Assembly (NCBI GenBank): GCA_024643385.1 | Contig: JAHEMZ010000010.1 | Coordinates: forward strand, 1 to 60,969 | DNA from: Flavobacteriaceae bacterium | GTDB lineage: Bacteria; Bacteroidota; Bacteroidia; Flavobacteriales; Flavobacteriaceae | Length of the DNA stretch: 60,969 nucleotides | Reading direction: 5' to 3' | Part shown: positions 18,901 through 27,205 of the stretch, in pieces | How positions within the stretch are numbered: the first letter of the stretch is position 1 | Layout: every line of letters begins with the position of its first letter | Made by a program: the position numbers and the translations under genes | The notes under the pieces: generated by a model | The model's database searches: none | Told to the model about the DNA's origin: nothing | The model's input: the letters and a program-made list of their open reading frames with translations, nothing else

Positions 18901-19230
18901 ATGTCCTATTACGATCCCAAAGATTTAAGAAAATTTGGAAATATTACAGAATGGAGTGAAGAGCTCGGTACTAAATTTTTTGATTACTACGGAAAAGTAT
19001 TTGAAGAGGGTGCCCTCACCGCTCGTGAGAAATCATTGATCGCCTTAGCGGTGGCACATACGGAAATGTGTCCGTATTGTATTGATGCTTATACCAAGGA
19101 CGGATTACAACGAGGGATCACCAAAGAAGAAATGATGGAAGCTGTACATGTTGGTGCCGCAATAAAAAGTGGAGCGACACTGGTTCACGGTGTCATGATG
19201 ATGAATAAGGTGAATAAATTAGACGGATAA
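18901..19230 (+). CDS. AhpD-like (carboxymuconolactone decarboxylase family) arsenosugar-associated protein
   Basis: The 109-aa protein has the AhpD-like redox motif CPYC (Cys57, Cys60) within HTEMCPYCIDAYTKDG, the signature of alkylhydroperoxidase-like folds. Proteins of this kind next to ArsS are called arsenosugar biosynthesis-associated peroxidase-like (TIGR04169). The ATG at 18901 is chosen over an in-frame TTG at 18880 because it gives the family's usual MSYYDP N-terminus. A thiol-redox role in arsenic handling is plausible but not proven. It is the first gene of the locus, 9 bp before arsS. Confidence 0.85.
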   Translation: MSYYDPKDLRKFGNITEWSEELGTKFFDYYGKVFEEGALTAREKSLIALAVAHTEMCPYCIDAYTKDGLQRGITKEEMMEAVHVGAAIKSGATLVHGVMMMNKVNKLDG

Positions 19231-19239
19231 AATACCCCT

Positions 19240-20304
19240 ATGACCCAATTAAAAACTCAATCCTTACATAAGCGAGAAAGTGATTTGGCTCAGGCCAATA
19301 AACAAGTTGAATTTCTGTCCAATGGGATTTTTGCACAAGGGGAACTTCCTAAATTTTCAAACAAAATTGAAGCTTTAGGTCAATTTCCGCTGCAACCTAA
19401 GCCGTTGGAAATTCTACAGATCAATATTGGTTATATGTGCAACCAGGTGTGTGAACATTGTCATGTGGATGCCGGACCGGATCGCAAGGAAATTATGACT
19501 CGTGAAACGATGCAGCAATGCCTCGATGTTATTCGCACTACTAACGCCCATACCCTTGATCTGACCGGAGGTGCCCCGGAAATGAACCCTAACTTTCGAT
19601 GGTTTGTTGAAGAGGCAAGTAAGGCCGGCATTAAAGACTTCATCGTGCGGAGTAATCTTACCATCATCGTTTCCAACAAAAAGTACTACGATCTGCCGGA
19701 ATTCTTTAAAAAATTCAATATCCATGTCGTGAGCAGCATGCCGCATTGGACCAAAGGAAAAACAGATAAACAAAGAGGAAATGGGGTCTTTGACGCGTCT
19801 ATCAAAGCCTTGAAAATGCTGAATGAAGTGGGATACGGAATCCCCGGCAGCGCATTAAAGCTCGATCTGGTCTATAACCCCAGTGGGGCCTTTTTACCGG
19901 GAGATCAATCAGGGCTGGAAAAAGATTTCAAAAAGGCATTATTGGAAGACTTTGGCATTCACTTTCACAACTTGTTTGCGATCACCAATTTACCCATCTC
20001 CAGGTTTTTGGATTATTTGATCGCTTCCGACAATTACGAAGATTATATGTATTCACTGGTGGAAGCTTTTAATCCTTCTGCTGTTGCCAATGTGATGTGT
20101 ACCAACACCCTTTCCGTAAGTTGGGACGGATGGTTATATGATTGTGATTTTAACCAGATGCTGGAATTAAAAGTAGCGAGTAAGGTAAAACATATTTCAG
20201 CGTACAACGAAGCGGTATTGAATAATAGAAATATCGTTATTTCACAACATTGTTATGGCTGCACTGCAGGAGCGGGCAGCAGTTGTCAAGGATCCGTAGC
20301 CTAA
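19240..20304 (+). CDS. arsS: Arsenosugar biosynthesis radical SAM protein ArsS
   Basis: The 354-aa protein carries the radical-SAM cluster motif C-x3-C-x2-C (Cys67, Cys71, Cys74 in MCNQVCEHCHVDAGP). A C-terminal cysteine set (Cys338, Cys341, Cys349 in CYGCTAGAGSSC) probably binds a second cluster or substrate arsenic. The TGGAPEMNP and SLPHWTKG-like (here SMPHWTKGKTDKQRG) segments fit the TIGR04167/ArsS family. ArsS is proposed to transfer the 5'-deoxyadenosyl group of SAM to dimethylarsenic. It sits with arsM and a nucleoside phosphorylase, as expected. Its stop overlaps the next start by one base (TAATG). Confidence 0.9.
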   Translation: MTQLKTQSLHKRESDLAQANKQVEFLSNGIFAQGELPKFSNKIEALGQFPLQPKPLEILQINIGYMCNQVCEHCHVDAGPDRKEIMTRETMQQCLDVIRTTNAHTLDLTGGAPEMNPNFRWFVEEASKAGIKDFIVRSNLTIIVSNKKYYDLPEFFKKFNIHVVSSMPHWTKGKTDKQRGNGVFDASIKALKMLNEVGYGIPGSALKLDLVYNPSGAFLPGDQSGLEKDFKKALLEDFGIHFHNLFAITNLPISRFLDYLIASDNYEDYMYSLVEAFNPSAVANVMCTNTLSVSWDGWLYDCDFNQMLELKVASKVKHISAYNEAVLNNRNIVISQHCYGCTAGAGSSCQGSVA

Positions 20305-20801
20305 TGAAATTATCTGTTTCCATCATTTTTTTATTTATCAGCAGCGTCGGACTGTGCCAGAATGATCTGGATGAGGTCTTGAAAAAATATAACCGCGGGA
20401 GCATTCCTTACATCTCTGTTAATGAAACCCGTATGCTGCAACTGCAGGAGAAAGTAATAGTATTGGATGCCCGAGAAAGAGAAGAATTTGAAGTGAGTCA
20501 TCTGCCATTGGCACATTATGTTGGATACAATGAGTTTTCCGGCGATTCCATTTCCCTTATGATTCCCGATAAGGATCGATCCATCGTGGTTTATTGCTCT
20601 ATTGGGATTCGTTCTGAAAAAATTGCGGAGAAATTGAAAAAAATGGGGTATCAGAACGTTCGTAACTTATATGGTGGTATTTTTGAATGGAGCCACAAAG
20701 AATTACCATTGATTGATAATTTAGGACAGGATACCGATCGGGTACATACCTATTCCAAAGAATGGGCACCTTTCCTCAAAAAAGGAAGTAAAGTAAATTA
20801 A
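20304..20801 (+). CDS. Exported single-domain rhodanese-like protein
   Basis: From the ATG at 20304 (sharing one base with the arsS stop) the product is 165 aa with a signal peptide ending about GLCQ (residues 1-19). The rhodanese fold shows LDAREREEFEVSHLPLA and the active loop CSIGIRSE with catalytic Cys98. A longer frame exists upstream but would overlap arsS by 55 bp and bury the signal, so it is rejected. Rhodaneses transfer sulfur or reduce arsenate. In an arsenosugar operon an exported thiol enzyme may act on arsenic or thiolated arsenic in the periplasm; this is inference. Confidence 0.82.
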   Translation: MKLSVSIIFLFISSVGLCQNDLDEVLKKYNRGSIPYISVNETRMLQLQEKVIVLDAREREEFEVSHLPLAHYVGYNEFSGDSISLMIPDKDRSIVVYCSIGIRSEKIAEKLKKMGYQNVRNLYGGIFEWSHKELPLIDNLGQDTDRVHTYSKEWAPFLKKGSKVN

Positions 20802-20803
20802 TT

Positions 20804-21484
20804 ATGGGCTTGTTTACGACCAACACCTCTGAAGATGAAAATGCACCTGATCTTTTTCATTTTCCAACTTCGTCAAAACTGCTGATCATCTTTACCAAGA
20901 ATCCTGAGCTAGGCAAATGTAAAACTCGATTAGCCGCCAGCATAGGAGACGAAGCGGCCTTACAGATCTACCAATTCTTACTAGATCACACCGTAGCAGT
21001 AACTCAATCTTTGGGAATGAATAAAAGAGTTTATTATTCCGATGAAATTTGGGAAGATGATATTTGGGGATCAAATAATTATACTAAAAAAGTACAACAA
21101 GGAAATGACCTGGGAGAACGAATGGAACACGCCTTTCGACAAGGATTTAATGACGGTTATCAGAAGATAGTGATCATTGGCAGTGATCTCTATGACCTAG
21201 AGTCTAACGATATAGAAGTTGCCTTCCAAGCACTGGATGCCCACGATATAGTAATTGGTCCAGCCCATGATGGTGGATACTACTTATTAGGAATGAAACA
21301 TTTGATTACTGAATTGTTTAAAGACAAAAACTGGGGTACTTCTACTGTTTTAAAGGATACTTTAGCTAATTTACAAACGGAAAGTTATGTGCTTCTGGAA
21401 ACCCGGAACGATATTGATGTATATGAGGATATTTTACCCATTAAAGCCTTTCAACCCTTTCTAAAGTCCAAGAAAAATGAATAA
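20804..21484 (+). CDS. TIGR04282-family arsenosugar glycosyl/nucleotidyl transferase
   Basis: The 226-aa cytoplasmic protein has a nucleotidyltransferase/GT-A-like fold (DUF2064): LLIIFTKNPELGKCKTRLA at the N-terminus, GNDLGERMEHAF, IIGSDLYDL, and GPAHDGGYYLLGM. This set defines the TIGR04282 family found with ArsS/ArsM. It is thought to modify the arsenoribosyl intermediate, perhaps by activating or transferring a sugar, but the reaction has not been shown. The gene overlaps the PNP gene by 8 bp and follows the rhodanese after 2 bp. Confidence 0.87.
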   Translation: MGLFTTNTSEDENAPDLFHFPTSSKLLIIFTKNPELGKCKTRLAASIGDEAALQIYQFLLDHTVAVTQSLGMNKRVYYSDEIWEDDIWGSNNYTKKVQQGNDLGERMEHAFRQGFNDGYQKIVIIGSDLYDLESNDIEVAFQALDAHDIVIGPAHDGGYYLLGMKHLITELFKDKNWGTSTVLKDTLANLQTESYVLLETRNDIDVYEDILPIKAFQPFLKSKKNE

Positions 21485-22289
21485 TAACTTACAAGAGGCA
21501 ACCGATTTCCTCAAAAAAAGAGGATTTGATCACCCCGAAATTGGCATTATCCTCGGAACAGGATTGGGCCATTTGGTTGAAAAAATGGAAATTCTGATAG
21601 AAGTTCGCTATAACCACATCCCTAACTTTCCTACCGCTACGGTTGAATTCCATAAAGGAAAGTTGATCTACGGAATACTAGGTGGAAAGAAAGTGATCGT
21701 CATGCAAGGTCGTTTTCATCTTTATGAAGGATATTCACCTTTGGATGTTACTTTTCCCGTGCGCGTCATGCACCAACTGGGTATCAAGAAATTGTTGGTG
21801 AGCAATGCCGCCGGTGCGATCAATCTGAATTTTAAAAAAGGGGAGATCATGTTGATCGAGGACCATATCAATTTGCAGGGATCCTCGCCTCTGGCCTTTT
21901 TAGGAGTAGAACACTTTGGCGAACGATTTGTCGATATGATAGCTCCTTATGATGGGGAAATGAACCACTTGATGGAGGAAATTGCTAGAAAAAATGGCAT
22001 CACCCTGCACAAAGGTGTGTATACAAGTGTCTTAGGCCCGCAGCTAGAAACACGAGCCGAGTATCGTTATTTAAAGATCATTGGATCTGATGCGGTAGGA
22101 ATGAGCACCGTCCCCGAAGTAATTGTCGCCAATCATTTAAAATTGCCCGTCGCCGCTGTTTCTGTGTTGACGGATGAATGCGATCCCGACAATCTGGCGC
22201 CTGTGAATATTGCTGAGATCATTGCACAAGCGGCCAAGGCGGAACCTGATATGATCACTCTTTTTACAGAATTGATCAAACAACTGTAA
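21477..22289 (+). CDS. Purine-nucleoside phosphorylase, trimeric class
   Basis: The 270-aa protein matches the PNP/MTAP family: GIILGTGLG phosphate loop, VMQGRFHLYEGY, VSNAAGAIN, the GPQLETRAEYRYLK substrate loop and DAVGMSTVPE. It cleaves purine ribosides with phosphate to base and ribose 1-phosphate. In this operon it would remove adenine from an arseno-deoxyadenosine made by ArsS. The base-contact segment reads SVLTDECD, with Asp where 6-oxopurine-specific PNPs usually have Asn, which could favour adenine as in MTAP enzymes; this is my inference. It overlaps the upstream gene by 8 bp. Confidence 0.87.
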   Translation: MNNNLQEATDFLKKRGFDHPEIGIILGTGLGHLVEKMEILIEVRYNHIPNFPTATVEFHKGKLIYGILGGKKVIVMQGRFHLYEGYSPLDVTFPVRVMHQLGIKKLLVSNAAGAINLNFKKGEIMLIEDHINLQGSSPLAFLGVEHFGERFVDMIAPYDGEMNHLMEEIARKNGITLHKGVYTSVLGPQLETRAEYRYLKIIGSDAVGMSTVPEVIVANHLKLPVAAVSVLTDECDPDNLAPVNIAEIIAQAAKAEPDMITLFTELIKQL

Positions 22290-22331
22290 GTATTTTTTAA
22301 AGTATAGGACCAAAATAAGCAAACAGAGTTT

Positions 22332-23300
22332 ATGAGTTATTTAGATACCACCCATGACGTTTATAAACAAGCGGCCCTCACCCCTGACGTTGGATTATGT
22401 TGTACTACTAACCCCATTTGGGAATTACCCGGTTTAAAGATTCCAAAAATTATGCAGGAAATGAACTACGGCTGTGGTTCTACCGTGCATCCAAGGGATC
22501 TTTCCAACAGTCCGAAAATATTATATGTGGGCGTTGGCGGCGGAATGGAATTATTGCAGTTTGCCTATTTCTCACGTCAGAAAAATGGCGTGGTAGGGAT
22601 CGATGTTGTAGATGAAATGCTCGAAGCTTCCAGAAAGAATTTCCTCGTGGCTGAAAGCCAGAACCCTTGGTTTCAAAGTGATTTCGTTGACTTGAAAAAA
22701 GGAGATGCCTTACACCTCCCTGTTCCGGATAATAGTATAGATGTAGCCGCTCAAAATTGCCTATTTAATATTTTCAAAGAGGAAGATCTTAAAAGAGCTA
22801 TCGAAGAAATGTACAGGGTGTTGAAACCACATGGCCGACTTGTTATGAGTGATCCTACCTGTGAGCAACCTATGAACGATACGTTGCGAAACGATGATCG
22901 TTTAAGAGCCTTATGCTTAAGTGGAAGTCTCCCTATTCAGGACTATGTAAAAGCACTCACCGATGTAGGCTTCGGGACGATTGAAATTCGGGCGCGCAAG
23001 CCCTATCGAATTTTGGATCCAAAGAATTATCCAACAAACGAACTCATCTATATCGAATCGATCGAAGTAGCAGCTATCAAAGATCCCATGCCGGACGATG
23101 GCCCCTGCATCTTTACCGGAAAAGCGGCAATCTATTTTGGTGCGGATGACTACTTTGACGATCAAAAAGGACATGTTCTTCTGAAGAATCAGCCGTTGGC
23201 TGTGTGTGATAAGACGGCAGAAGCGCTATCTGATCTTGGCCGTGACGATATATTTATCAGTAAGTCGACCTTTCATTACGATGGAGGAGGTTGCTGTTAG
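22332..23300 (+). CDS. arsM: Arsenosugar biosynthesis arsenite methyltransferase ArsM
   Basis: The 322-aa protein has a class I SAM-binding core (ILYVGVGGGMELLQFAY, then GIDVVDEMLEASRKN) and arsenic-coordinating cysteines. These include Cys23-Cys24, Cys in MNYGCGS, and Cys in AAQNCLFNIF; the chain ends in GGGCC. The family's C-terminal extension after the methyltransferase core is present. It methylates arsenite stepwise towards dimethylarsenic, the substrate for ArsS. It lies 42 bp after the phosphorylase in the same operon. Confidence 0.9.
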   Translation: MSYLDTTHDVYKQAALTPDVGLCCTTNPIWELPGLKIPKIMQEMNYGCGSTVHPRDLSNSPKILYVGVGGGMELLQFAYFSRQKNGVVGIDVVDEMLEASRKNFLVAESQNPWFQSDFVDLKKGDALHLPVPDNSIDVAAQNCLFNIFKEEDLKRAIEEMYRVLKPHGRLVMSDPTCEQPMNDTLRNDDRLRALCLSGSLPIQDYVKALTDVGFGTIEIRARKPYRILDPKNYPTNELIYIESIEVAAIKDPMPDDGPCIFTGKAAIYFGADDYFDDQKGHVLLKNQPLAVCDKTAEALSDLGRDDIFISKSTFHYDGGGCC

Positions 23301-23346
23301 TTATTCACACAAACTAAAATTCTATTGTTACTTTACTGAAAAGCTT

Positions 23347-24153
23347 ATGAGATTTTATCGGAAACAGGGACTTCAATTATGGGCCATGCTGGTTATGTCC
23401 CATAGTATGTTCAGTTGCACACTTTCTTCAACGCTTGGATTCAATGATGAAGGACTTCCTGTGAAAGAAGTCGCCGGCACGATGGGTTCTGCAGAACAGC
23501 CGTTGATCGACCATACTCCATGGGACAACCTTCTGAAAAAATACGTCCGAGAAGATGGTTTGGTCGATTATAAAGGATTTTTAAACGATAGGATAAAACT
23601 AAAATCTTATTTGGAAATGCTCTCCAAAAATCCTCCAAAAGAAGATTGGAGCACAGCCGAACTATTAGCCTACTATATCAATACTTATAATGCCTATACC
23701 ATCGATTTGATTCTTGAAAATTATCCTGTTAAGAGCATCAAGGATATTAACGGTCCATGGACGAAAGCCATCGTACCCATCGGAGACAAATGGCTTTCAT
23801 TAGGCGGACTTGAAAACAGCATTCTCCGTAAAATGAATGAACCACGGATACATTTCGCCATTAATTGCGCTTCCTATTCTTGTCCTGATTTGCTCAATGA
23901 AGCATATACTGCAGATAAAATTGAATCTCAACTCGATAAAGTAACCAAATCTTTTATCAACGGAAACAAGAATAAAATTACTGCAGATCAAGTAAGTCTT
24001 TCCAAAATATTTAGCTGGTACAAAAAGGATTTTGAAGTGAATGGAAAAAAAGATGTAGCAGGTTATATCAATAACTATTCTAAGGTGAAGATTTCCGAAG
24101 GAGCTAAAATTGATTATTTAGAATATAACTGGGATTTAAATAAACTAAAATAG
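23347..24153 (+). CDS. DUF547 lipoprotein
   Basis: Starting at the ATG at 23347 gives a 268-aa lipoprotein with signal ending SMFSC (Cys24). An upstream in-frame start at 23206 would overlap arsM by 95 bp and hide the signal, so it is rejected. DUF547 marks are LLAYYINTYNAYTIDLILE and HFAINCASYSCPDL, which hold conserved Asn, His and Cys residues of a papain-like fold. DUF547 genes recur beside arsenosugar clusters. The activity is unknown; it should sit in the periplasm or outer-membrane leaflet. Confidence 0.82.
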   Translation: MRFYRKQGLQLWAMLVMSHSMFSCTLSSTLGFNDEGLPVKEVAGTMGSAEQPLIDHTPWDNLLKKYVREDGLVDYKGFLNDRIKLKSYLEMLSKNPPKEDWSTAELLAYYINTYNAYTIDLILENYPVKSIKDINGPWTKAIVPIGDKWLSLGGLENSILRKMNEPRIHFAINCASYSCPDLLNEAYTADKIESQLDKVTKSFINGNKNKITADQVSLSKIFSWYKKDFEVNGKKDVAGYINNYSKVKISEGAKIDYLEYNWDLNKLK

Positions 24154-24171
24154 TTCCTTATATTTTGTACT

Positions 24172-24870
24172 ATGATTAGTATCATCATTCCTGTTTTAAA
24201 CGAAGCTTCAACCATTTCTAATCTACTCAATGATATTTCAAAAAAGGCTTCGGTTAAAAATATTTCTGAACTAATTATTGTAGACGGAGGCAGTGAGGAT
24301 GATACTTATGAAATAGTCTCTGGATATTCAAAAACACTTCCAATTATCATTCTAAAATCTGAAAAAGGGCGTGCCAGGCAAATGAATGTTGGCGCTCAAA
24401 ATGCTTCAGGAGAAATTCTCTATTTTTTACACGCAGACACTTTGCCCCCGGCAGATTTTGATTCTCAAATAATTTCAGAAATCAATAAAGGTAATGTTGC
24501 GGGATGCTTTAGAATGAAATTTGATAGCATCCACCCTATTTTAGTAATTTCACAATGGTTTACGCGTTTCAATTTTAAAAGTTGTCGCGGTGGAGATCAA
24601 TCCCTTTTTATTGCCAAAAAGGAATTTCAACAATTAGAAGGATATAATGAAGATTATACTATTTATGAAGATTGCGAATTGATTGATAGAATATATAACC
24701 AGTATGGGTTTACGATTATTAAAGATTACGTAATTACTTCAGCAAGGCGTTACGCAACAAATGGTACTTTAAAACTACAATATCATTTTGCCGTAATTCA
24801 TTTTAAAAAATGGTTAGGTGCAAACCCAAAAATATTATATAGTTATTACAAAGAAAACATTAGTTCTTAA
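24172..24870 (+). CDS. TIGR04283-family arsenosugar glycosyltransferase (GT2)
   Basis: The 232-aa GT-A protein opens with ISIIIPVLNEASTISNLL and shows VDGGSEDDT, FLHADTLPP (a DxD-like HAD) and YNEDYTIYEDCELIDR, the TIGR04283 pattern. This family accompanies ArsS/ArsM and TIGR04282 and is thought to glycosylate the arsenosugar or a lipid carrier. The gene looks more AT-rich than its neighbours, like the next gene. Its TAA overlaps the opposing stop codon of the following minus-strand gene by three bases. Confidence 0.86.
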   Translation: MISIIIPVLNEASTISNLLNDISKKASVKNISELIIVDGGSEDDTYEIVSGYSKTLPIIILKSEKGRARQMNVGAQNASGEILYFLHADTLPPADFDSQIISEINKGNVAGCFRMKFDSIHPILVISQWFTRFNFKSCRGGDQSLFIAKKEFQQLEGYNEDYTIYEDCELIDRIYNQYGFTIIKDYVITSARRYATNGTLKLQYHFAVIHFKKWLGANPKILYSYYKENISS

Positions 24871-26117
24871 AAATACTGCCCAATCCCAATTACAAAACCA
24901 TTTGAAGCTTTTTCACTAATGCCCACTCCATAATCAATTCTAAAAATGGTATTAAATATTTTTTTATGAATAAAGCGTACCCCAAGACCTGGATATATTC
25001 TAAGATTTTGTAACTCAACAAAATCACCAAAGTCCCCACCGGGATTTCGCCAGCTACCAACATCTAAAAAAGTATTTCCTTGGAACACAAACCAGTTTTT
25101 CTCAAAAAGGGTATAACGATATTCGGTATTTAAAACAATGGCTCCTGTCCCTCTGTCAATGGTGTTACCTACACCACGAATATTTAAGTTATTATCCAAT
25201 GCAAATGGAGCAAAAGGTGTTTCATTATTAGTCGCTAAACCTAAGCGAAGCCTTGTGGCCCAATTTCCTTTATCTCCAACTCTTAGGTAATAAATAAAAT
25301 CATTAAACCCAATAACAAAAGACGGCAAGTTTTGGTCATTGCTTTGGACATATTGAAAGTTAAGAATACTCTTAAAACCTTCTACAAAATAGTAGAAAAA
25401 CTCTACACGATTGTATTCGTAAATAAACTTTATAAGACGCTTATTCGCTCTAAGGGCCTGAGGCACATCCGGACTAGTAGCTCCCTTTTTGTATTTGTAA
25501 TCTTCTATGAAATAATTGAATCCTAGCTCAATTCTATTGTCAAAATCAAATTCAAACAACCCTAAAATCTCATAAGAAAGGTTGTTGTATTTATAATCAG
25601 CGGTACCATTTTCTAAAAAAACAGGTTCTAAAGTGGTGAAATCTTGAAAATTAAGGGCAATTCCAGCTTTATTATTAAAAAGATAAGGTGCTCTAAAGTT
25701 AATACCAAAACTATTGTAAATATCCCGTTGGTAGAATCCGCCGAACACTATATTTCTTCCCAAACCGTTGAACTCATATAAAGCTAGTCTATAGGCAAAC
25801 TCATCATCTTGTGTAGTAAAGACATTTGCAGAAGGTAAAATGGTAAAATTTTCTTCGACGGTAAAGATTACTTGACAAGTCTCGCCTTCCTTTTTTAAAG
25901 TATAAAAAGCGTGAGCTATTCCTGGAAGTCTTTTTAAACGTGTAATATCTTCAGCTATCAAAAGGGTGTCTACGGGTTTCCCTTCTTGAACCTTTGTAAT
26001 CTTTCTTATAAAAGAAGTTCTTGTTTTTTTATTACCCTCAACAATTACTTCCGAAATTATTTGTGCAGAAGCTACTCCTGAACATAAAAAAATAAGTATG
26101 AGGATGATTGATTTCAA
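24867..26117 (-). CDS. Omp85/BamA-superfamily outer-membrane barrel with one POTRA domain
   Basis: The 416-aa protein has a signal peptide (to about VASAQ, residue 19), then one POTRA-like domain (IISEVIVEGNKKTRTSFIRK to about residue 95). A long beta-barrel region ends in VIGIGQYF, the aromatic C-terminal strand signal. It is shorter than BamA or TamA and resembles FhaC/short Omp85 members. It could translocate or insert a protein, or move a ligand, across the outer membrane. It converges on the glycosyltransferase gene and overlaps the GH113-like gene upstream by 4 bp (ATGA), so those two form one minus-strand operon. The composition is low in GC. Confidence 0.75.
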   Translation of the reverse strand: MKSIILILIFLCSGVASAQIISEVIVEGNKKTRTSFIRKITKVQEGKPVDTLLIAEDITRLKRLPGIAHAFYTLKKEGETCQVIFTVEENFTILPSANVFTTQDDEFAYRLALYEFNGLGRNIVFGGFYQRDIYNSFGINFRAPYLFNNKAGIALNFQDFTTLEPVFLENGTADYKYNNLSYEILGLFEFDFDNRIELGFNYFIEDYKYKKGATSPDVPQALRANKRLIKFIYEYNRVEFFYYFVEGFKSILNFQYVQSNDQNLPSFVIGFNDFIYYLRVGDKGNWATRLRLGLATNNETPFAPFALDNNLNIRGVGNTIDRGTGAIVLNTEYRYTLFEKNWFVFQGNTFLDVGSWRNPGGDFGDFVELQNLRIYPGLGVRFIHKKIFNTIFRIDYGVGISEKASNGFVIGIGQYF

Positions 26118-27121
26118 TAGCTTTTAAAATAGTTTTCAATAACCTTTTCTGCAGGCTTATTTTGTGGTGTAAATTGATTGTCTGTATCGCCGCCAACATT
26201 TTCGTGCTCAATAAACCATTTCCAAACAAATCCTCCCGAAAACCAACTTTCCTGCCAGACCTCTTGATATAAAGCCTCTAATAATGAGCTTTGAACCTCC
26301 AAGTTCACCACATTCATTTCACGATCACTTTTCCATGGTTCCTTGCCTGCAAAATCTACGCTGCGATAGCCGTATTCAGTAAAAAGTATGGGACGGTCCC
26401 AATGCGCCGAAACACCTGACATTTCCTCCTTCCATTTTTCCCAACCTTGCTTGGCAATTTCCAGGGAAGGGGTTTTCATCGTGGAAATGGGGAAATAAGC
26501 ATCCACCCCAATATAATCGACTGCATTCCAAAATGGCACTCTTTTATACTCGTCCCAGTTAGCTGCATAGGTTAGTTTTCCTTTATAAATTTCCTTGATG
26601 TCCTTAATTAATCGATCCCAAAATTGGGGACGTTGCACGATGAATTGTTCCAACTCCGTACCTATACAAAACAGGGCTACACATTCCTTTTCTGCCACTT
26701 CCGCATAGGTGAGTATAAACGCTCTGTATGATGTTTCGAATTCCAGCCATTCCTTTTCCGATTTCATCTTTAAATAGCCGGTAAACTCTCCTCTCCAGAT
26801 CCAAATTTGCGGTTTTAACATCACCTCAATATGGTTCTTGTGTAATTCCTTGATATATTGACTCGTTCCAAGCAAGGTCTCCCCAAACCATTGTCGATCC
26901 GAATTGAAGATAATCTCCGGGTGCTCCAAACTTTGAACAAATCCAAACGGCATTACTGCTGCAAAATTGGACCCCAAGTGAAGAATAGGATCGATATGTT
27001 TTTGCGCCACTGAATCCCCAGCAGCCACGAAACTTACGCCATTGATCTTGGCGGTTTCTGTTTGGGTACAACCGGAAGCAAAAACAATAAAAGCAGTGAA
27101 AAGGAATAGGCTTTTCTTCAT
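26114..27121 (-). CDS. GH113-like glycoside hydrolase lipoprotein
   Basis: The 335-aa product has a lipoprotein signal ending ASGC (Cys18) and a TIM-barrel hydrolase pattern. The acid/base Glu lies in FCIGTELEQF and the nucleophile Glu in PILFTEYGYRS, with VMLKPQIWIWRGEF and YIGVDAYFP segments like GH113 mannanases. GH113 enzymes cleave beta-mannans, but the substrate here is unproven. It is translationally coupled (ATGA overlap) to the Omp85-like barrel, so both probably act at the outer membrane. It diverges from the FAD oxidoreductase across an 84-bp gap. Confidence 0.75.
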   Translation of the reverse strand: MKKSLFLFTAFIVFASGCTQTETAKINGVSFVAAGDSVAQKHIDPILHLGSNFAAVMPFGFVQSLEHPEIIFNSDRQWFGETLLGTSQYIKELHKNHIEVMLKPQIWIWRGEFTGYLKMKSEKEWLEFETSYRAFILTYAEVAEKECVALFCIGTELEQFIVQRPQFWDRLIKDIKEIYKGKLTYAANWDEYKRVPFWNAVDYIGVDAYFPISTMKTPSLEIAKQGWEKWKEEMSGVSAHWDRPILFTEYGYRSVDFAGKEPWKSDREMNVVNLEVQSSLLEALYQEVWQESWFSGGFVWKWFIEHENVGGDTDNQFTPQNKPAEKVIENYFKSY

Positions 27122-27205
27122 ATCGGGAAAAATACAATATATTCTTAATAATTAATTGTTGATGTTATGTAATGTATGTAACTTTCTTTACGACTTAAGT
27201 ACCTT

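Noticed and set aside
20250-20303. Longer N-terminus for the rhodanese
   Set aside because: It overlaps arsS by 55 bp and would bury a clear signal peptide.
23206-23346. Longer N-terminus for the DUF547 protein
   Set aside because: It overlaps arsM by 95 bp and hides the lipoprotein signal starting at 23347.
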